Part shown: positions 46,562 to 56,457 of the stretch, in pieces | How positions within the stretch are numbered: position 1 is the first letter of the stretch | How the letters are laid out: each line of letters starts with the position of its first letter | DNA from: Corynebacterium tuberculostearicum | Lineage (GTDB): Bacteria; Actinomycetota; Actinomycetes; Mycobacteriales; Mycobacteriaceae | NCBI RefSeq assembly: GCF_030506365.1 | Contig: NZ_CP073092.1 | Location: 1,674,001-1,738,000, forward strand | DNA: 64,000 nt | Direction of reading: 5' to 3' | The notes under the pieces: generated by a model | Seen by the model: the letters and a program-made list of their open reading frames with translations, nothing else | Told to the model about the DNA's origin: nothing | The model's database searches: none | Position numbers and translations under genes: made by a program

Positions 46562-47578
46562 TTAATTAGCGTCAGCGTCCGAGTGAATATCGATCTTCCA
46601 ACCGGTCAAACGGGCAGCAAGACGGGCATTCTGGCCCTCTTTACCAATAGCCAGGGACAGCTGGTAATCCGGCACCACCACGCGTGCGATCTGCGCCTCG
46701 TTGTCCACAACGGTAACCTTGACCACCTTCGAGGGGGCCAAGGCATTGCCTACGTAGACCGTGGGATCCTCGCTGAAGTCGATGATGTCAATCTTTTCAC
46801 CGCCGAGCTGGCGCATGATGTTGTTGACGCGCTGACCGCGCGGGCCAATGCAGGCTCCCTTTGCGTTCAGGCCCTTGGCATGGCCCACAACGGCCACCTT
46901 GGAACGGTGGCCTGCCTCGCGGGCAATGGCAATCATTTCTACGCTGCCATCGGCAACTTCTGGAACTTCAAGCTCGAAGAGGCCACGCACCAGCTCCGGA
47001 TGAGTGCGAGAGAGATTGATCTGTACCTGGGCGCCATTGCGATTAACGCCTACGACATAGGCCTTAATGCGGTCACCGTGCTCGAGCTTTTCACCCGGAA
47101 TCTGCTCGGCCGGCAGCAAGATGCCGTCCTGGGACTCCAGCTCAGAGCCCAGCTGGACCACGACGATTCCGCGGGCATTAGCGCGCGCATCGCGCTGGAC
47201 GATGCCGCTGACAACGCGGCCGGTGAGCTCCGAGTAGGAATCATAGGTGCGCTCTGCCTCGGCCTCGCGCAGCTTGCGCAGGATGGCCTCGCGCACGGCC
47301 TGTGCGCCCACGCGTCCAAAGTTTTCCGGGGTGTCATCGTATTCGGTGGTTACTTCCCCAGTTTCTGGGTCGCGCTCCGAGACAATGACGCTGACCGCAC
47401 CGGTGGTGGCGTCGATATCGACGCGGGACTTGGCGCCTTCTACCTTGCCGCCAGCATTAGACTCGCGGTAATCCAGGTAGGAATACAACAAGGCACCCGC
47501 AATCGCTTCCAGCAAGTCCTTTACGGGGACGTTGCGCTCGGACTCGATGGTACGAAGTGCCTGTAGATCAATATTCAC
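46562..47578 (-). CDS. nusA: Transcription termination/antitermination factor NusA
   Basis: NusA binds RNA polymerase and RNA to control pausing, termination and rRNA antitermination. The 338-residue actinobacterial form has the N-terminal domain, an S1 domain (residues ~115-180) and two KH domains (GPRGQRVNNIMRQLGGEKIDIIDF and DYQLSLAIGKEGQNARLAARLTGWKIDI), without the C-terminal acidic repeats of E. coli NusA. The start is a GTG with GAGAGGAATGACAA upstream. It follows rimP by 23 nt. Confidence 0.96.
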   Translation of the reverse strand: MNIDLQALRTIESERNVPVKDLLEAIAGALLYSYLDYRESNAGGKVEGAKSRVDIDATTGAVSVIVSERDPETGEVTTEYDDTPENFGRVGAQAVREAILRKLREAEAERTYDSYSELTGRVVSGIVQRDARANARGIVVVQLGSELESQDGILLPAEQIPGEKLEHGDRIKAYVVGVNRNGAQVQINLSRTHPELVRGLFELEVPEVADGSVEMIAIAREAGHRSKVAVVGHAKGLNAKGACIGPRGQRVNNIMRQLGGEKIDIIDFSEDPTVYVGNALAPSKVVKVTVVDNEAQIARVVVPDYQLSLAIGKEGQNARLAARLTGWKIDIHSDADAN

Positions 47579-47601
47579 TTGTCATTCCTCTCGGTTGCCG
47601 G

Positions 47602-48141
47602 TTAATTCTCGGCTTCTTCAAACGTCTTGCGCACTGCCTCTAACTCCTGTTCGGACGGCTGTGCAAATTCAATTTCTACCACTGCCCGGGCAATGTTTTC
47701 CAATCGTTCAGCGCGCGCCTGCACGTCCTTTTTGCTTGCCGTGATGAGGATTACGGCATCGGCGGCGTCGTTAAGCGCGCCAATGCGCGCCGATTGAGTC
47801 TTGCCATCGCCAAGGTCAAAGGAGACCTTGCGTCCCCGATTGCGTCGCCAGTGGCGCGGGGCGGTGAGCGGCAGGTCCACACCGGGGGTGGAGACCTCCA
47901 AGGTATAGCCGGCGCCGAAGTTCAGCTCTCCCTGCGCTTCCTTGTCATCAAAGAAGGCAGAAATCTCGTTGGATACTTCCTCCAACACATCGGAGCTAGG
48001 GCGCTTATCACCATCAATACGGATAATGACCTGGGATTTCTTTCCCGCCTTGGTGGTTTTAATATCTTCTACGTCCAATCCCCGCTCAGCCAATTTAGGT
48101 TGCAGGAGATCGGTCAATTGTTGTGCATCTGGGAAAGCCAT
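47602..48141 (-). CDS. rimP: Ribosome maturation factor RimP
   Basis: RimP assists 30S assembly, partnering S12 binding. The 179-residue protein has the alpha/beta N-terminal domain (ERGLDVEDIKTTKAGKKSQVIIRID) and the Sm-like C-terminal domain beginning at the conserved YTLEVSTPGVDLPL. The ATG at 48141 is set by a -10 TAGGCT 7 nt upstream; longer frames cross the divergent promoter. It is the first gene of the rimP-nusA-ylxR-infB unit and is divergent from a lipoprotein gene. Confidence 0.94.
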   Translation of the reverse strand: MAFPDAQQLTDLLQPKLAERGLDVEDIKTTKAGKKSQVIIRIDGDKRPSSDVLEEVSNEISAFFDDKEAQGELNFGAGYTLEVSTPGVDLPLTAPRHWRRNRGRKVSFDLGDGKTQSARIGALNDAADAVILITASKKDVQARAERLENIARAVVEIEFAQPSEQELEAVRKTFEEAEN

Positions 48142-48148
48142 GTGCACT

Positions 48149-48154
48149 AGCCTA
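48149..48154 (-). promoter_or_regulatory. -10 element before rimP
   Basis: TAGGCT on the minus strand, 7 nt before the ATG at 48141; the promoter of the whole rimP-infB operon. Confidence 0.55.
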
Positions 48155-48166
48155 CGTGCTACGGGG

Positions 48167-48172
48167 TACAGT
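48167..48172 (+). promoter_or_regulatory. -10 element before DUF4439 lipoprotein gene
   Basis: TACAGT followed by 7 nt and the GTG at 48180; divergent from the rimP -10 only 12 nt away. Confidence 0.55.
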
Positions 48173-48179
48173 CTTTTGC

Positions 48180-49031
48180 GTGAACCGCCGACGTTTAGCT
48201 TTAGCCCTCGTAGCCACAACCGCCACCCTGCCCACCTTGGCTGGGTGCCAAGCGGTTGATTCCGTCGTCGACTACTTTGGCCCGCGGCCAGAAAGCAGGC
48301 TGCTGGCGCTTGCCGACGCCGCCGCCACCGACGCCTTGTCCCTCAGCGGCGTCGATGACCATACCGCAGGGCTGCGCAGCTCCCAGGCGGACGCCCTGTA
48401 TGCCGAAATTACACGGCTATGCGGCACGGATGATGCTGGCAATCCCCCACGCTCCTGTGAGGTGGAGCGCCCTACCGAGGCCAATCACGCCGCAGACTCT
48501 GGCGAAATTATGGAAAATGCCGCCTCGGCTACCACCGAGGCAGCCGATGAGGTCACCGTTGAATCGCGCACCCTAGTTACCGAGCAGGCAATCGCGCTCA
48601 ATGCTTGGCTGCCTGGCGATGCCCCCGATATTCCCGAGCTTTCCCAACCGGAGCAAAAAAGCGCTGCTGATCTCCTGAGCTGGGAGTATGAGCAGGTATA
48701 CGGTCTGGATTTCGCGCGCGCCTACGTTGGCCCCGAGCACGAGGACAAGGTGGATCATCGCCTAGCTGTTCATCATCGCCGCATCGACGCCCTCCAGGAC
48801 GCACTTGCCCGCTACGGCAACATTCCGCAGCCGGAATCGGCCTATACTTCCGGAGAGCAAGAACTACCCCACGATTCTGCTTCCGCGCTGGGCTTTATCG
48901 ATGGCCTTGCCGAAAACGACGGCCGCAAGTGGTCCGCCGCCGCCACAGGTGCAGCGCAAGAAGAATCCCCGGATCAGGAATGGGTTACTTGGCTCATTGG
49001 TATCGCGGCGGAGTCCCACGGCATGCGCTAG
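48180..49031 (+). CDS. DUF4439 domain lipoprotein
   Basis: A 283-residue exported protein. The first ~22 residues are a signal peptide ending in a lipobox, LAGC. The C-terminal ~140 residues form a helical bundle with the DUF4439 look (ferritin-like): LLSWEYEQVYGLDFARAYVG then HHRRIDALQDALARYG. The middle part is acidic and Ala-rich. M. tuberculosis has comparable genes (Rv2843-Rv2844) between rimP and proS, so the position is conserved; function unknown. The start is a GTG fixed by a -10 7 nt upstream. Contains one 12-mer copy (48309-48320). Confidence 0.82.
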   Translation: MNRRRLALALVATTATLPTLAGCQAVDSVVDYFGPRPESRLLALADAAATDALSLSGVDDHTAGLRSSQADALYAEITRLCGTDDAGNPPRSCEVERPTEANHAADSGEIMENAASATTEAADEVTVESRTLVTEQAIALNAWLPGDAPDIPELSQPEQKSAADLLSWEYEQVYGLDFARAYVGPEHEDKVDHRLAVHHRRIDALQDALARYGNIPQPESAYTSGEQELPHDSASALGFIDGLAENDGRKWSAAATGAAQEESPDQEWVTWLIGIAAESHGMR

Positions 49032-49542
<511 letters not shown>

Positions 49543-49570
49543 TTTCTAGCTTCGGCATTTAACACGAAGC

Positions 49571-49626
49571 CGGCCTCCTCCCCTTCCCGCGGAACCCCGC
49601 GGAGCAAGGGAGGAGGCCGACTTTTT
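49571..49626 (+). terminator. rpf terminator
   Basis: CGGCCTCCTCCCCTT and AAGGGAGGAGGCCG pair with one bulged C, with an inner CCGCGG-AACC-CCGCGG hairpin, then CTTTTTGTG. A strong intrinsic terminator for rpf. Confidence 0.9.
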
Positions 49627-49664
49627 GTGTCCACCTGGCTGGCTAGCATGCAGCCATTGTGGCT

Positions 49665-50027
49665 TTAGGCCTCATGCTTGGCGATATTCCAGGCATACAT
49701 CATCAACAACACCTGCAGCGGCTGGCGGATGATGTGGTAGAGCTTCTTTGGCCACCCTGCCTTGCGCTCAATCCAGGCGTGGTACATATTGGCCGGCCAC
49801 ACCGCAGCAAAGAGCGCGAGTGCGGAAGCACCGCCGAAGCCGCGGGTGGCGCGGCGGCGAAGCAAGGCACCGGTGGCAATCTCCCACAGGCCCGAAGCAA
49901 AGTTATAAAAGCGCGCAGGGCCTGGCAGCTGCGGCGGAACAATGGATTCGAAAGTCTTCGGCTTCACAAAGTGCAATACGCCCATCGCTGAAAGCACCGT
50001 GGAAAGCCCATTCTTTTGAAAGTTCAT
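49665..50027 (-). CDS. DoxX-like membrane protein
   Basis: A 120-residue protein with about four hydrophobic helices and the DoxX-type start FQKNGLSTVLSAMGVLHFVKPKTFESIVPP, where the family has a conserved G-x-x-H-F-x-x-P. Function unclear; relatives occur with thiosulfate oxidation or oxidative-stress complexes. The ATG at 50027 has GGAAGG just upstream; the much longer frame extends back into proS and is rejected. It is 40 nt downstream of proS on the same strand and may be cotranscribed. Confidence 0.8.
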   Translation of the reverse strand: MNFQKNGLSTVLSAMGVLHFVKPKTFESIVPPQLPGPARFYNFASGLWEIATGALLRRRATRGFGGASALALFAAVWPANMYHAWIERKAGWPKKLYHIIRQPLQVLLMMYAWNIAKHEA

Positions 50028-50067
50028 GCCTTCCACGGTACCCCGCCGCGGGCCCGTGCGAGGACAA

Positions 50068-51837
50068 TTAGCCGCGCACGAGCTCGAGGATCTTGTCCAC
50101 GATGTCCTCGGCTGGAACCTCGAGGGTCTCTCCCCCGCGGATGCGCAGCTCAATCTTGCCTTCCTTGAAGGCACGGCCCAGAATTGCCACGAAGGGCATG
50201 CCAAGGAGCTCTGCATCCTTGAACTTCACGCCTGGGGAGACCTTTGGGCGGTCATCGAAAAGCACCTCGATCCCCTTGGAAGATAGCTCCTCTACCAGCT
50301 TATCGCCGGCCTCCATGGCGGCGGCGTCCTTATTAGCCACGGCTACGTGTACCTGGTACGGCGCAACAGCTACTGGCCAATTGAGGCCCTTGTCATCGTG
50401 GCGCTGCTCGGCCAGGACGGCCAGCATGCGGGTAATGCCAATGCCATAGGACCCCATAGTAGGAACGGCGCGCTTGCCGTTTTCGTCCAAAATCTGGACA
50501 TCGAAGGCCTCGGTGTACTTGCGGCCCAGCTGGAAGATATGGCCGAGCTCAATGCCACGCTCCAAGGTCAGGGTGCCCTGGTTATCAGGCGCCAGGTCGC
50601 CTTCTTTAACCTCAGCGGCCTCAATGAACTCATCCACGGTGAAATCGCGGCCGGCCACGCAGCCAACCACGTGGTGCTCGCTCGCATCGGCGCCGGTAAT
50701 CCATGCCGTACCCTTGACCACGCGCGGATCGGCCAAGACCTTGATGCCATTGGCGTTTAAAGCGCGCGGGCCAACATAACCCTTGACCAAGAAGTCATTG
50801 TCTGCAAAGTCCTTGTCCCCGGCCAACTCAAACTCCACCGGCTCGAGTGCAGCCTCAAGGCGCTTCTCATCCAGCTCTCGGTCGCCAGGGATGAGAACGG
50901 CTGCCAACTCGGACTCGCGCTCTTCGCTCTCCACGGCCGGGTGGTAGAGCTTGACCATCATGCACTTGAGGGTGTCTGCAGCGGTGGCCTCGCGGCCGTC
51001 GACAGTAATGCCTGCGCCCTGGGCCCATTCGACCAGCTTCTCAATGGTCTCTGCTCCCGGGGTGTCATGCTCCTGTGCCTCTGGCTGGCCCTCGATATCC
51101 TTTTCCGCCGGTGCTGGGGTCACCACGGCCTCGACGTTGGCTGCGTAGTCGCCCTCGGTGGAGCGCACAAAGGTATCCTCGCCCACCTCAGAGACGGCGA
51201 GGAATTCCTCGGACGCGGAGCCGCCCATGGCACCAGAGGTGGCCTTACAGATGGCGTAATCGATCTCTAGGCGGTTGAAGATATTCTGATACGCCTTGCG
51301 GTGGCGGCCGTAGGACTCGTCCAATCCCTCATCGGTCATGTCGAAGGAGTAAGAATCCTTCATCGTGAATTCGCGGCCACGCAGCACACCAGCGCGGGGG
51401 CGCTCCTCATCGCGGTACTTGGTCTGAATCTGATACAGCGTGACCGGGAAATCCTTATAGGAGGAGTACATATCCTTGACCGCGCTGGCAAACATTTCCT
51501 CGTGGGTAGGACCAAGCAGCATATCTGCGTTCTTGCGGTCCTTGAGACGGAAGAGGTTATCGCCGTATTCCACCCAGCGGTTGGTCTTTTCATAAGGCTC
51601 GCGCGGCAGCAAAGCAGGAAAGAGCATTTCCTGGCCGCCGATGGCGTCCATTTCCTGACGGACTACATCTTCAATCCTGCGCAGGGTGCGCAGACCCAAC
51701 GGCAGCCAAGTATACACGCCCGGCGCGACGCGGCGTACATAACCGGCGCGTACGAGCAGCTTGTGGCTAGGGACCTCGGCATCGGCGGGGTCCTCACGGA
51801 GGGTACGGAGAAATAGTTCAGAAAGGCGGGTAATCAT
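50068..51837 (-). CDS. proS: Prolyl-tRNA synthetase, bacterial type
   Basis: The enzyme charges tRNA-Pro. The 589-residue class II synthetase contains motif 2 ([28 protein letters not shown]), motif 3 ([17 protein letters not shown]), and between motifs 2 and 3 the ~180-residue INS editing domain ([11 protein letters not shown] to FTVDEFIEA) that clears Ala-tRNA-Pro, followed by the anticodon-binding domain ([21 protein letters not shown]). The ATG at 51837 is fixed by a -10 TATATT 7 nt upstream. Divergent from yaaA across 31 nt. Confidence 0.97.
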   Translation of the reverse strand: MITRLSELFLRTLREDPADAEVPSHKLLVRAGYVRRVAPGVYTWLPLGLRTLRRIEDVVRQEMDAIGGQEMLFPALLPREPYEKTNRWVEYGDNLFRLKDRKNADMLLGPTHEEMFASAVKDMYSSYKDFPVTLYQIQTKYRDEERPRAGVLRGREFTMKDSYSFDMTDEGLDESYGRHRKAYQNIFNRLEIDYAICKATSGAMGGSASEEFLAVSEVGEDTFVRSTEGDYAANVEAVVTPAPAEKDIEGQPEAQEHDTPGAETIEKLVEWAQGAGITVDGREATAADTLKCMMVKLYHPAVESEERESELAAVLIPGDRELDEKRLEAALEPVEFELAGDKDFADNDFLVKGYVGPRALNANGIKVLADPRVVKGTAWITGADASEHHVVGCVAGRDFTVDEFIEAAEVKEGDLAPDNQGTLTLERGIELGHIFQLGRKYTEAFDVQILDENGKRAVPTMGSYGIGITRMLAVLAEQRHDDKGLNWPVAVAPYQVHVAVANKDAAAMEAGDKLVEELSSKGIEVLFDDRPKVSPGVKFKDAELLGMPFVAILGRAFKEGKIELRIRGGETLEVPAEDIVDKILELVRG

Positions 51838-51844
51838 GCACAAA

Positions 51845-51850
51845 AATATA
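51845..51850 (-). promoter_or_regulatory. -10 element before proS
   Basis: TATATT on the minus strand, 7 nt before the ATG at 51837. Confidence 0.6.
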
Positions 51851-51856
51851 CCCCGC

Positions 51857-51862
51857 TACCCT
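51857..51862 (+). promoter_or_regulatory. -10 element before yaaA
   Basis: TACCCT followed by 6 nt and the ATG at 51869; divergent from the proS -10, 6 nt apart. Confidence 0.45.
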
Positions 51863-51868
51863 GTATAT

Positions 51869-52591
51869 ATGCTCATTATCCTCCCTCCTTCAGAAACTAA
51901 GGCCCATGGCGGTACGGGACAGCCCCTTGACTTCAGCCAACTGTCCTTTCCGCAATTGCATGCCACCCGGCAAGAAATTGCTGCTGAGCTGCAGTCTCTT
52001 CCGGTAGACGAGGCAATGGAGGTACTCAAGCTTTCGGAAAAGCTGCGCGGTGAGGCCGAATCCAACCAGGGGCTTTTTACCACCCCCACCATGCCGGCCG
52101 TGTTGCGTTATACCGGCGTGCTTTTTGATGCCTTGGATGCCCCTTCCCTGCCCACATGGGATCGCCTTGCTATTGGCGACGCCCTCTTTGGTGTCCTCCG
52201 CGCCAGCGACCCCATTCCGCATTACCGGCTCTCGGGTGGCTCGAAGCTTGGCGGCCGCACCATGAAGTCGCGCTGGGGCAAACAGATTACGCAGGCGCTC
52301 GAGGGGGTGGACGAGCTTATTGTGGATCTGCGCTCGGGCACTTACCAGCAGCTCGGCCGGGTAAAGGATGCGGTAACGGTACGGGTGGAAAGCGTGCAGG
52401 ACGATGGATCGCGCAAGGTGGTCAGCCACTTCAATAAGCACTACAAGGGCCTGTTAGCCCGCGAGTTGGCGCTCTCGCCTGCCGACGCCTATAGCGCCGC
52501 CGACGTTGCCGCCATCGCGCGCGCCGCGGGTATGACCGTTGAGGAGCCGGGGCCTGGGTCGAGTGAGCTTACGCTCGTCGTCAAGCGCTAA
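51869..52591 (+). CDS. yaaA: Peroxide stress protein YaaA
   Basis: A 240-residue protein of the YaaA/DUF328 family, which limits free iron and DNA damage during peroxide stress and has DNA-binding ability in E. coli. It starts MLIILPPSETKAHGG, the family hallmark, and carries RLSGGSKLGGRTMKSRWG and VVSHFNKHYKGLLAREL later. Length is typical. The start is fixed by the leaderless promoter. Overlaps nothing; the next gene converges on it. Confidence 0.92.
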   Translation: MLIILPPSETKAHGGTGQPLDFSQLSFPQLHATRQEIAAELQSLPVDEAMEVLKLSEKLRGEAESNQGLFTTPTMPAVLRYTGVLFDALDAPSLPTWDRLAIGDALFGVLRASDPIPHYRLSGGSKLGGRTMKSRWGKQITQALEGVDELIVDLRSGTYQQLGRVKDAVTVRVESVQDDGSRKVVSHFNKHYKGLLARELALSPADAYSAADVAAIARAAGMTVEEPGPGSSELTLVVKR

Positions 52592-52621
52592 GCCCACCTT
52601 GAACGACTCACCACAGCGTGC

Positions 52622-53935
52622 CTAGCGCAGCTGTGGGTTATACAGCAGGCTATTGCGCTGCACCGAGCATTCGGTGGCCACGCGAACCGAGCGGGCAACA
52701 TGCCCGGACTCGCGCAAGGGGTAAAGCTTGCCTACTACCCTATCGCGCAGATCCCAGGGCGAGATGGTGTTGAGGTAAATCTTGGTGCCGCCTTCGAATC
52801 CGGCAAGGGTAGAAATGCGGAGCTTGATGAGAATGCGCCATGGCTGAGCGACGTCGACATCGGCAGGCTTGTGGTGCCACTCCTCATTGCAGGGAACCTC
52901 GCGGCCGACAGCAGCGTGGGCAGCATGGACGAGGTCGCTCATGGCGCGGATTTCTTCTTCCGACTGCCGCCACGGCTCGCAGGTCGCGGACTTGGAGTAG
53001 ACCTCCAAGGTGGGATAGCGGTGCCCAAAGCCGGCGAAGAGGACGGCATGGTCGTTTTCCGCAATGATGAGGTTGCGGCTAGCGGCATAGTCCACCGCCC
53101 ACTCGTTGTACATATTCATATTGCTGCGCAGCATCTGTACCTCCCGGTGGGAGGCCATGCCGCGGTCATCGATGGCAACGAGTTGCTTGTGCAGGTGCTC
53201 AAAGGAGGCGCCGGCTGGCTGCAGCCAATTTTGGAAGGCCACCACATAGGGTGCGTAGCGGTTGCGTTCGTAGAGGTCCCGCATGGCGTCGATAGTCAGC
53301 TGCATAAAGAGCAGGTGCTCTTCGGCGCTGAGGGTGCCGGAAGATACCACTTGGGAATCATCCTGTGCACCGCGCTCAAAATGGCGGCCCGCCACGATGA
53401 CGTCGTGGCCACCTGCGAAAAAGCCCGCCGCCTGTTCTATAAGTTCCTCGTCGCTTGCCTCGGGCAGGTGCGCTGCCTTTCGCTTCGTGCGCACGATATT
53501 GAGCACATGTTCACGGCCGGCAGGATCTGCAAGGTAGTTGTCCATGCGTTGGCGGGTCTCAGCATCCATGTCGAAGCCGTAGTTGGCGTGCCAATAGTCA
53601 AAGGAGACGATTTCAAACAGATTTGGAATGCGGCGAAAGGCCGGGACGGTGTGGCCGTATTCGCTCAAGGGCAATCCACGCACAATCCCGCCGGACGGCA
53701 GGATGCGGGCCTTTTCCGGCGGGGTATCAGTCATGCGCCCTGAACAAAAGGCGCAGCGGTGGGTGAAGTCTTCTTCCTGCAGTGGCTGCGGGTTAGCCAC
53801 TGGCGTGGACAGCGGGCGGTTGCCGCGGCCCGGCACGGTCCACACTTCGGTCCCGGAGAACGGGTTGACCTGCTTGACCGTGCCATCCCGCATGGTCTGG
53901 ATAGGTTCTATGCGGGCAAAAAGTGCATCACTCAT
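52622..53935 (-). CDS. DUF4921 family, GalT-like protein
   Basis: A 437-residue soluble protein. It resembles galactose-1-phosphate uridylyltransferase and the HIT superfamily: a CAFC zinc-type pair (residues ~60-65), HTVPAFRRIPNLFEIVSFDYWHANYG, and FEHLHKQLVAI, which gives an H-x-H-like nucleotidyl-transfer motif. The second half has WHHKPADVDVAQPWRILIKLR. I know it as DUF4921; the substrate is not known, and a sugar-nucleotide role is inference. The ATG at 53935 is set by a -10 TACGCT 7 nt upstream. It lies downstream of the ABC permease gene, on the same strand, but has its own promoter. Confidence 0.78.
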   Translation of the reverse strand: MSDALFARIEPIQTMRDGTVKQVNPFSGTEVWTVPGRGNRPLSTPVANPQPLQEEDFTHRCAFCSGRMTDTPPEKARILPSGGIVRGLPLSEYGHTVPAFRRIPNLFEIVSFDYWHANYGFDMDAETRQRMDNYLADPAGREHVLNIVRTKRKAAHLPEASDEELIEQAAGFFAGGHDVIVAGRHFERGAQDDSQVVSSGTLSAEEHLLFMQLTIDAMRDLYERNRYAPYVVAFQNWLQPAGASFEHLHKQLVAIDDRGMASHREVQMLRSNMNMYNEWAVDYAASRNLIIAENDHAVLFAGFGHRYPTLEVYSKSATCEPWRQSEEEIRAMSDLVHAAHAAVGREVPCNEEWHHKPADVDVAQPWRILIKLRISTLAGFEGGTKIYLNTISPWDLRDRVVGKLYPLRESGHVARSVRVATECSVQRNSLLYNPQLR

Positions 53936-53942
53936 GCCCACC

Positions 53943-53948
53943 AGCGTA
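53943..53948 (-). promoter_or_regulatory. -10 element before DUF4921 gene
   Basis: TACGCT on the minus strand, 7 nt before the ATG at 53935. Confidence 0.5.
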
Positions 53949-53962
53949 GTTAGTTCTGGGAG

Positions 53963-54715
53963 TTATTTGGCGACGGACCGACGGCGGGACACTGCGCACG
54001 CACCGCCGACGCAGACTGCCAGCGTGACGCCCAGGATCAAAGCAGACACACCGCGGGAATGGTCCAAGGGGCCCAAATCGCTACCCAGGACCAAGGTCTG
54101 CATATTGGCGAAGGGCAGGCAGCTCAACAACGCTTCTGCCCACGAAGCGTCAAATGCCATAAGCGCAGTTTCAAGAACAAAGAACTCCACCACGAGGATC
54201 ATCGCCGCAAATGTGCCGCTACGCAAGAGATAAGCCAACCCCATAGCCAGCAGGCTAAAGCCGGCCCATTCCAGGTAAGCAAACACCACTCGGTTGCAAT
54301 CCGGCCACTGGTGAAAGCTTGTGAAGTCAATATCGCCGCCGAGTGCCGCAATCAGCAAGGTTCCCACAGCTATACCCAGCGTGGCAGCGAGCAAGAGTGA
54401 TACCAGGATGACTAAGAATTGGCTGAGCACTATGCCAACGCGGCGGTTGGAGGAAAGATAAGACCATGCAACGGTTCCCTTTCCCAGGTCACCTCCGACC
54501 ATCATCGCAGATGCAAAGATCATCACCACCATGGCGAGGTCACTAGCTGCCAAGACATCACTGGATTGAAACTTGCCGTCCGCGGTGCCGTTGAAGTCAT
54601 AGCCCCAAGCCGTAAGCACGCCGCCGGCGGTCATGCCGAGTGCCACGATGGCGAGGTAGACCCAGGTAGAGCGCAGGGAAAAGAGTTTGCGGGATTCTGA
54701 AACCACAGTATTCAT
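53963..54715 (-). CDS. ABC-2 type exporter permease
   Basis: A 250-residue membrane protein with six helices and the ABC-2 topology, including the N-terminal ESRKLFSLRSTWVYLAIVALGM start common to lantibiotic-immunity and bacitracin-type exporters and a GGDLGKGTVAWSYLSSNRR cytoplasmic loop that contacts the ATPase. AAGGACAG precedes the ATG. It starts 32 nt after the ATPase gene and forms one exporter with it. Confidence 0.88.
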   Translation of the reverse strand: MNTVVSESRKLFSLRSTWVYLAIVALGMTAGGVLTAWGYDFNGTADGKFQSSDVLAASDLAMVVMIFASAMMVGGDLGKGTVAWSYLSSNRRVGIVLSQFLVILVSLLLAATLGIAVGTLLIAALGGDIDFTSFHQWPDCNRVVFAYLEWAGFSLLAMGLAYLLRSGTFAAMILVVEFFVLETALMAFDASWAEALLSCLPFANMQTLVLGSDLGPLDHSRGVSALILGVTLAVCVGGACAVSRRRSVAK

Positions 54716-54747
54716 AGAAATCTGTCCTTAAAGGTTGGGTTGTGCGT

Positions 54748-55647
54748 TTAGGCGGAGCGGTAGGCCACGTGGTCGGCGGTCGCGCCGAGGTAGGCCTCTT
54801 CCAGGGAGGGCTGTTTGCGTTCCAAGCTGGAGATAAGAATGCGGTTATCCAGGCAGATGCGGCCGATGTCGGAGCCTTCGAGGCCGCGCACGCGCAGGAC
54901 CTCACCGTCAAAGGAGGTTTCCGCATCGGTGCCGTGCAATAGGCGCAGGAGTTCATCGGGCTGGTCAACGATGACTTCGAGGCTTGCGCCACCAGTTCCG
55001 TTGACGAATTCATCCATGGTGCCCTCGCCCAGCAGCTTGCCTTTGCCGATGACTACGAGGCGGTCTGCGGTGAGCTGCATTTCCGAAAGCAGGTGGGAAG
55101 ATACGAGGACCGAGCAACCGGCCTCGGCGAATTCGCGGATGCGGGCACGCATCCAGTGCACGCCTTCGGGGTCGAGACCGTTGACGGGTTCGTCGAGAAG
55201 CAAGTGCTTCGGCTCGCCGATGAGCGCACAAGCAAGGCCCAGGCGCTGCTTCATGCCTAGCGAATAGCCGCCCACGCGCTTGGTGGCTACCTGAGTTAGG
55301 CCGACGCGGTCCAAGGTGTCATCCACGTGGTTCATAGACACGCCCTGCAACGCGGCCATGTAGCCCAGGTGAGCACGGGCGCTGCGGCCCGGGTGGAACC
55401 AGTTCGCATCCAGCAAGGTGCCCACCATGGTGGCGGGATTGGACAGTTCACGGAAAGGCGTGCCATCAAAAGTCGCGGTGCCGGAAGTCGGAGTCTCCAG
55501 ACCCACGCACATGCGCATGGTGGTGGACTTGCCGGAACCATTCGGTCCGAGGAAGCCGGTGACTTGACCGTCTGGAACCTCGAAGGAGAGGTCATCTACT
55601 GCTTTAAAGGAGCGGAAATTCTTGGAAAGGTGTGAAACTTTGAGCAT
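54748..55647 (-). CDS. ABC exporter ATPase
   Basis: A 299-residue ABC ATPase of the bacitracin/antibiotic-resistance (BcrA/CcmA-like) type. Walker A GPNGSGKST, Q-loop in GTLLDANWFHPG, signature YSLGMKQRL, Walker B with LLLDEPVNGLDPEG, and VSSHLLSE are visible, followed by a ~85-residue C-terminal extension. The ATG at 55647 (MLKVSHLSKNF) follows GGGAACC; another ATG three codons upstream is possible. It lies 66 nt after the response-regulator gene and is probably controlled by it. Confidence 0.9.
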   Translation of the reverse strand: MLKVSHLSKNFRSFKAVDDLSFEVPDGQVTGFLGPNGSGKSTTMRMCVGLETPTSGTATFDGTPFRELSNPATMVGTLLDANWFHPGRSARAHLGYMAALQGVSMNHVDDTLDRVGLTQVATKRVGGYSLGMKQRLGLACALIGEPKHLLLDEPVNGLDPEGVHWMRARIREFAEAGCSVLVSSHLLSEMQLTADRLVVIGKGKLLGEGTMDEFVNGTGGASLEVIVDQPDELLRLLHGTDAETSFDGEVLRVRGLEGSDIGRICLDNRILISSLERKQPSLEEAYLGATADHVAYRSA

Positions 55648-55713
55648 GGTTCCCATCGTGCCGCCTGACCGGCACAAAGTAACCATCCTTGGGAGTGATT
55701 TAGCAGGTCATAC

Positions 55714-56457
55714 CTAGGGATGAGAGAGCAGTTCCTCCACCGAAACCACGCCATGAGTAAGCGCGTAGAGCACGGCATGCACGCGGTCACGCGAGCCGGT
55801 TTTCGTCAAGATGTGGCGCACGTGAGTCTTGACCGTGGCCATGGAGACGAACTCGCACTCCGCGATTTCGGTATTCGAATACCCCAGTGCCATCAGCTTG
55901 AGGACGTCTAGCTCGCGTGGCGTGAGATCTTCTGCCGGAGGGGCGGTAGCCGCTGCCGCAACGGGGGTGGCATGTGAATTAGGCTGTGACGCGGACTGCT
56001 CGCTGCGCAGTTGCTGCAGCACCTGGGCGGTAATGCGCGGTGAAAGGACGGCCTCGCCGGAATGTACGGTGCGAATGGCGGCGAGGAGATCTTCCGGTTC
56101 GACGTCTTTGAGCAGGAATCCGGAAGCCCCGGCGGAAATGGCGCCATGGACAAAGTTCTGGTCATCGAAGGTGGTAAGCATAATGACTTGGGTATCCGGG
56201 AATTCCGGCAGCAGCCTTTCGGTGGCGGCGATGCCATTGACGCGGGCCATCTGGACATCCATGAGCACAATATCGGCAGGCTGCGCGCGGGCGAGGTCGA
56301 GGACTTCATCGCCATCGGATGCCTGCCAGGCAACGTCTAAATCCTCTTGGGAGCCAAGGAGCATGGCGAACCCGGCGCGCACGAGGGGCTGGTCATCTAC
56401 TAGGCCAATGCGGATGGGAGCGGCATGCGATCTTGCTGGCTGCTCAGAGTTAGTCAT
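55714..56457 (-). CDS. NarL/LuxR-family response regulator
   Basis: A 247-residue regulator with receiver domain (VDDQPLVRAGFAMLL, phospho-acceptor Asp in IVLMDVQMARVNG, Lys in GFLLKDVEPEDL) and a LuxR-type helix-turn-helix (LTPRELDVLKLMALGYSNTEIAE then VKTHVRHILTKTGSRDR). A ~40-residue Ala/Ser linker separates them. The ATG at 56457 has GGAGGTACCC upstream and overlaps the histidine-kinase stop by 8 nt, so both proteins are made together. Confidence 0.94.
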   Translation of the reverse strand: MTNSEQPARSHAAPIRIGLVDDQPLVRAGFAMLLGSQEDLDVAWQASDGDEVLDLARAQPADIVLMDVQMARVNGIAATERLLPEFPDTQVIMLTTFDDQNFVHGAISAGASGFLLKDVEPEDLLAAIRTVHSGEAVLSPRITAQVLQQLRSEQSASQPNSHATPVAAAATAPPAEDLTPRELDVLKLMALGYSNTEIAECEFVSMATVKTHVRHILTKTGSRDRVHAVLYALTHGVVSVEELLSHP

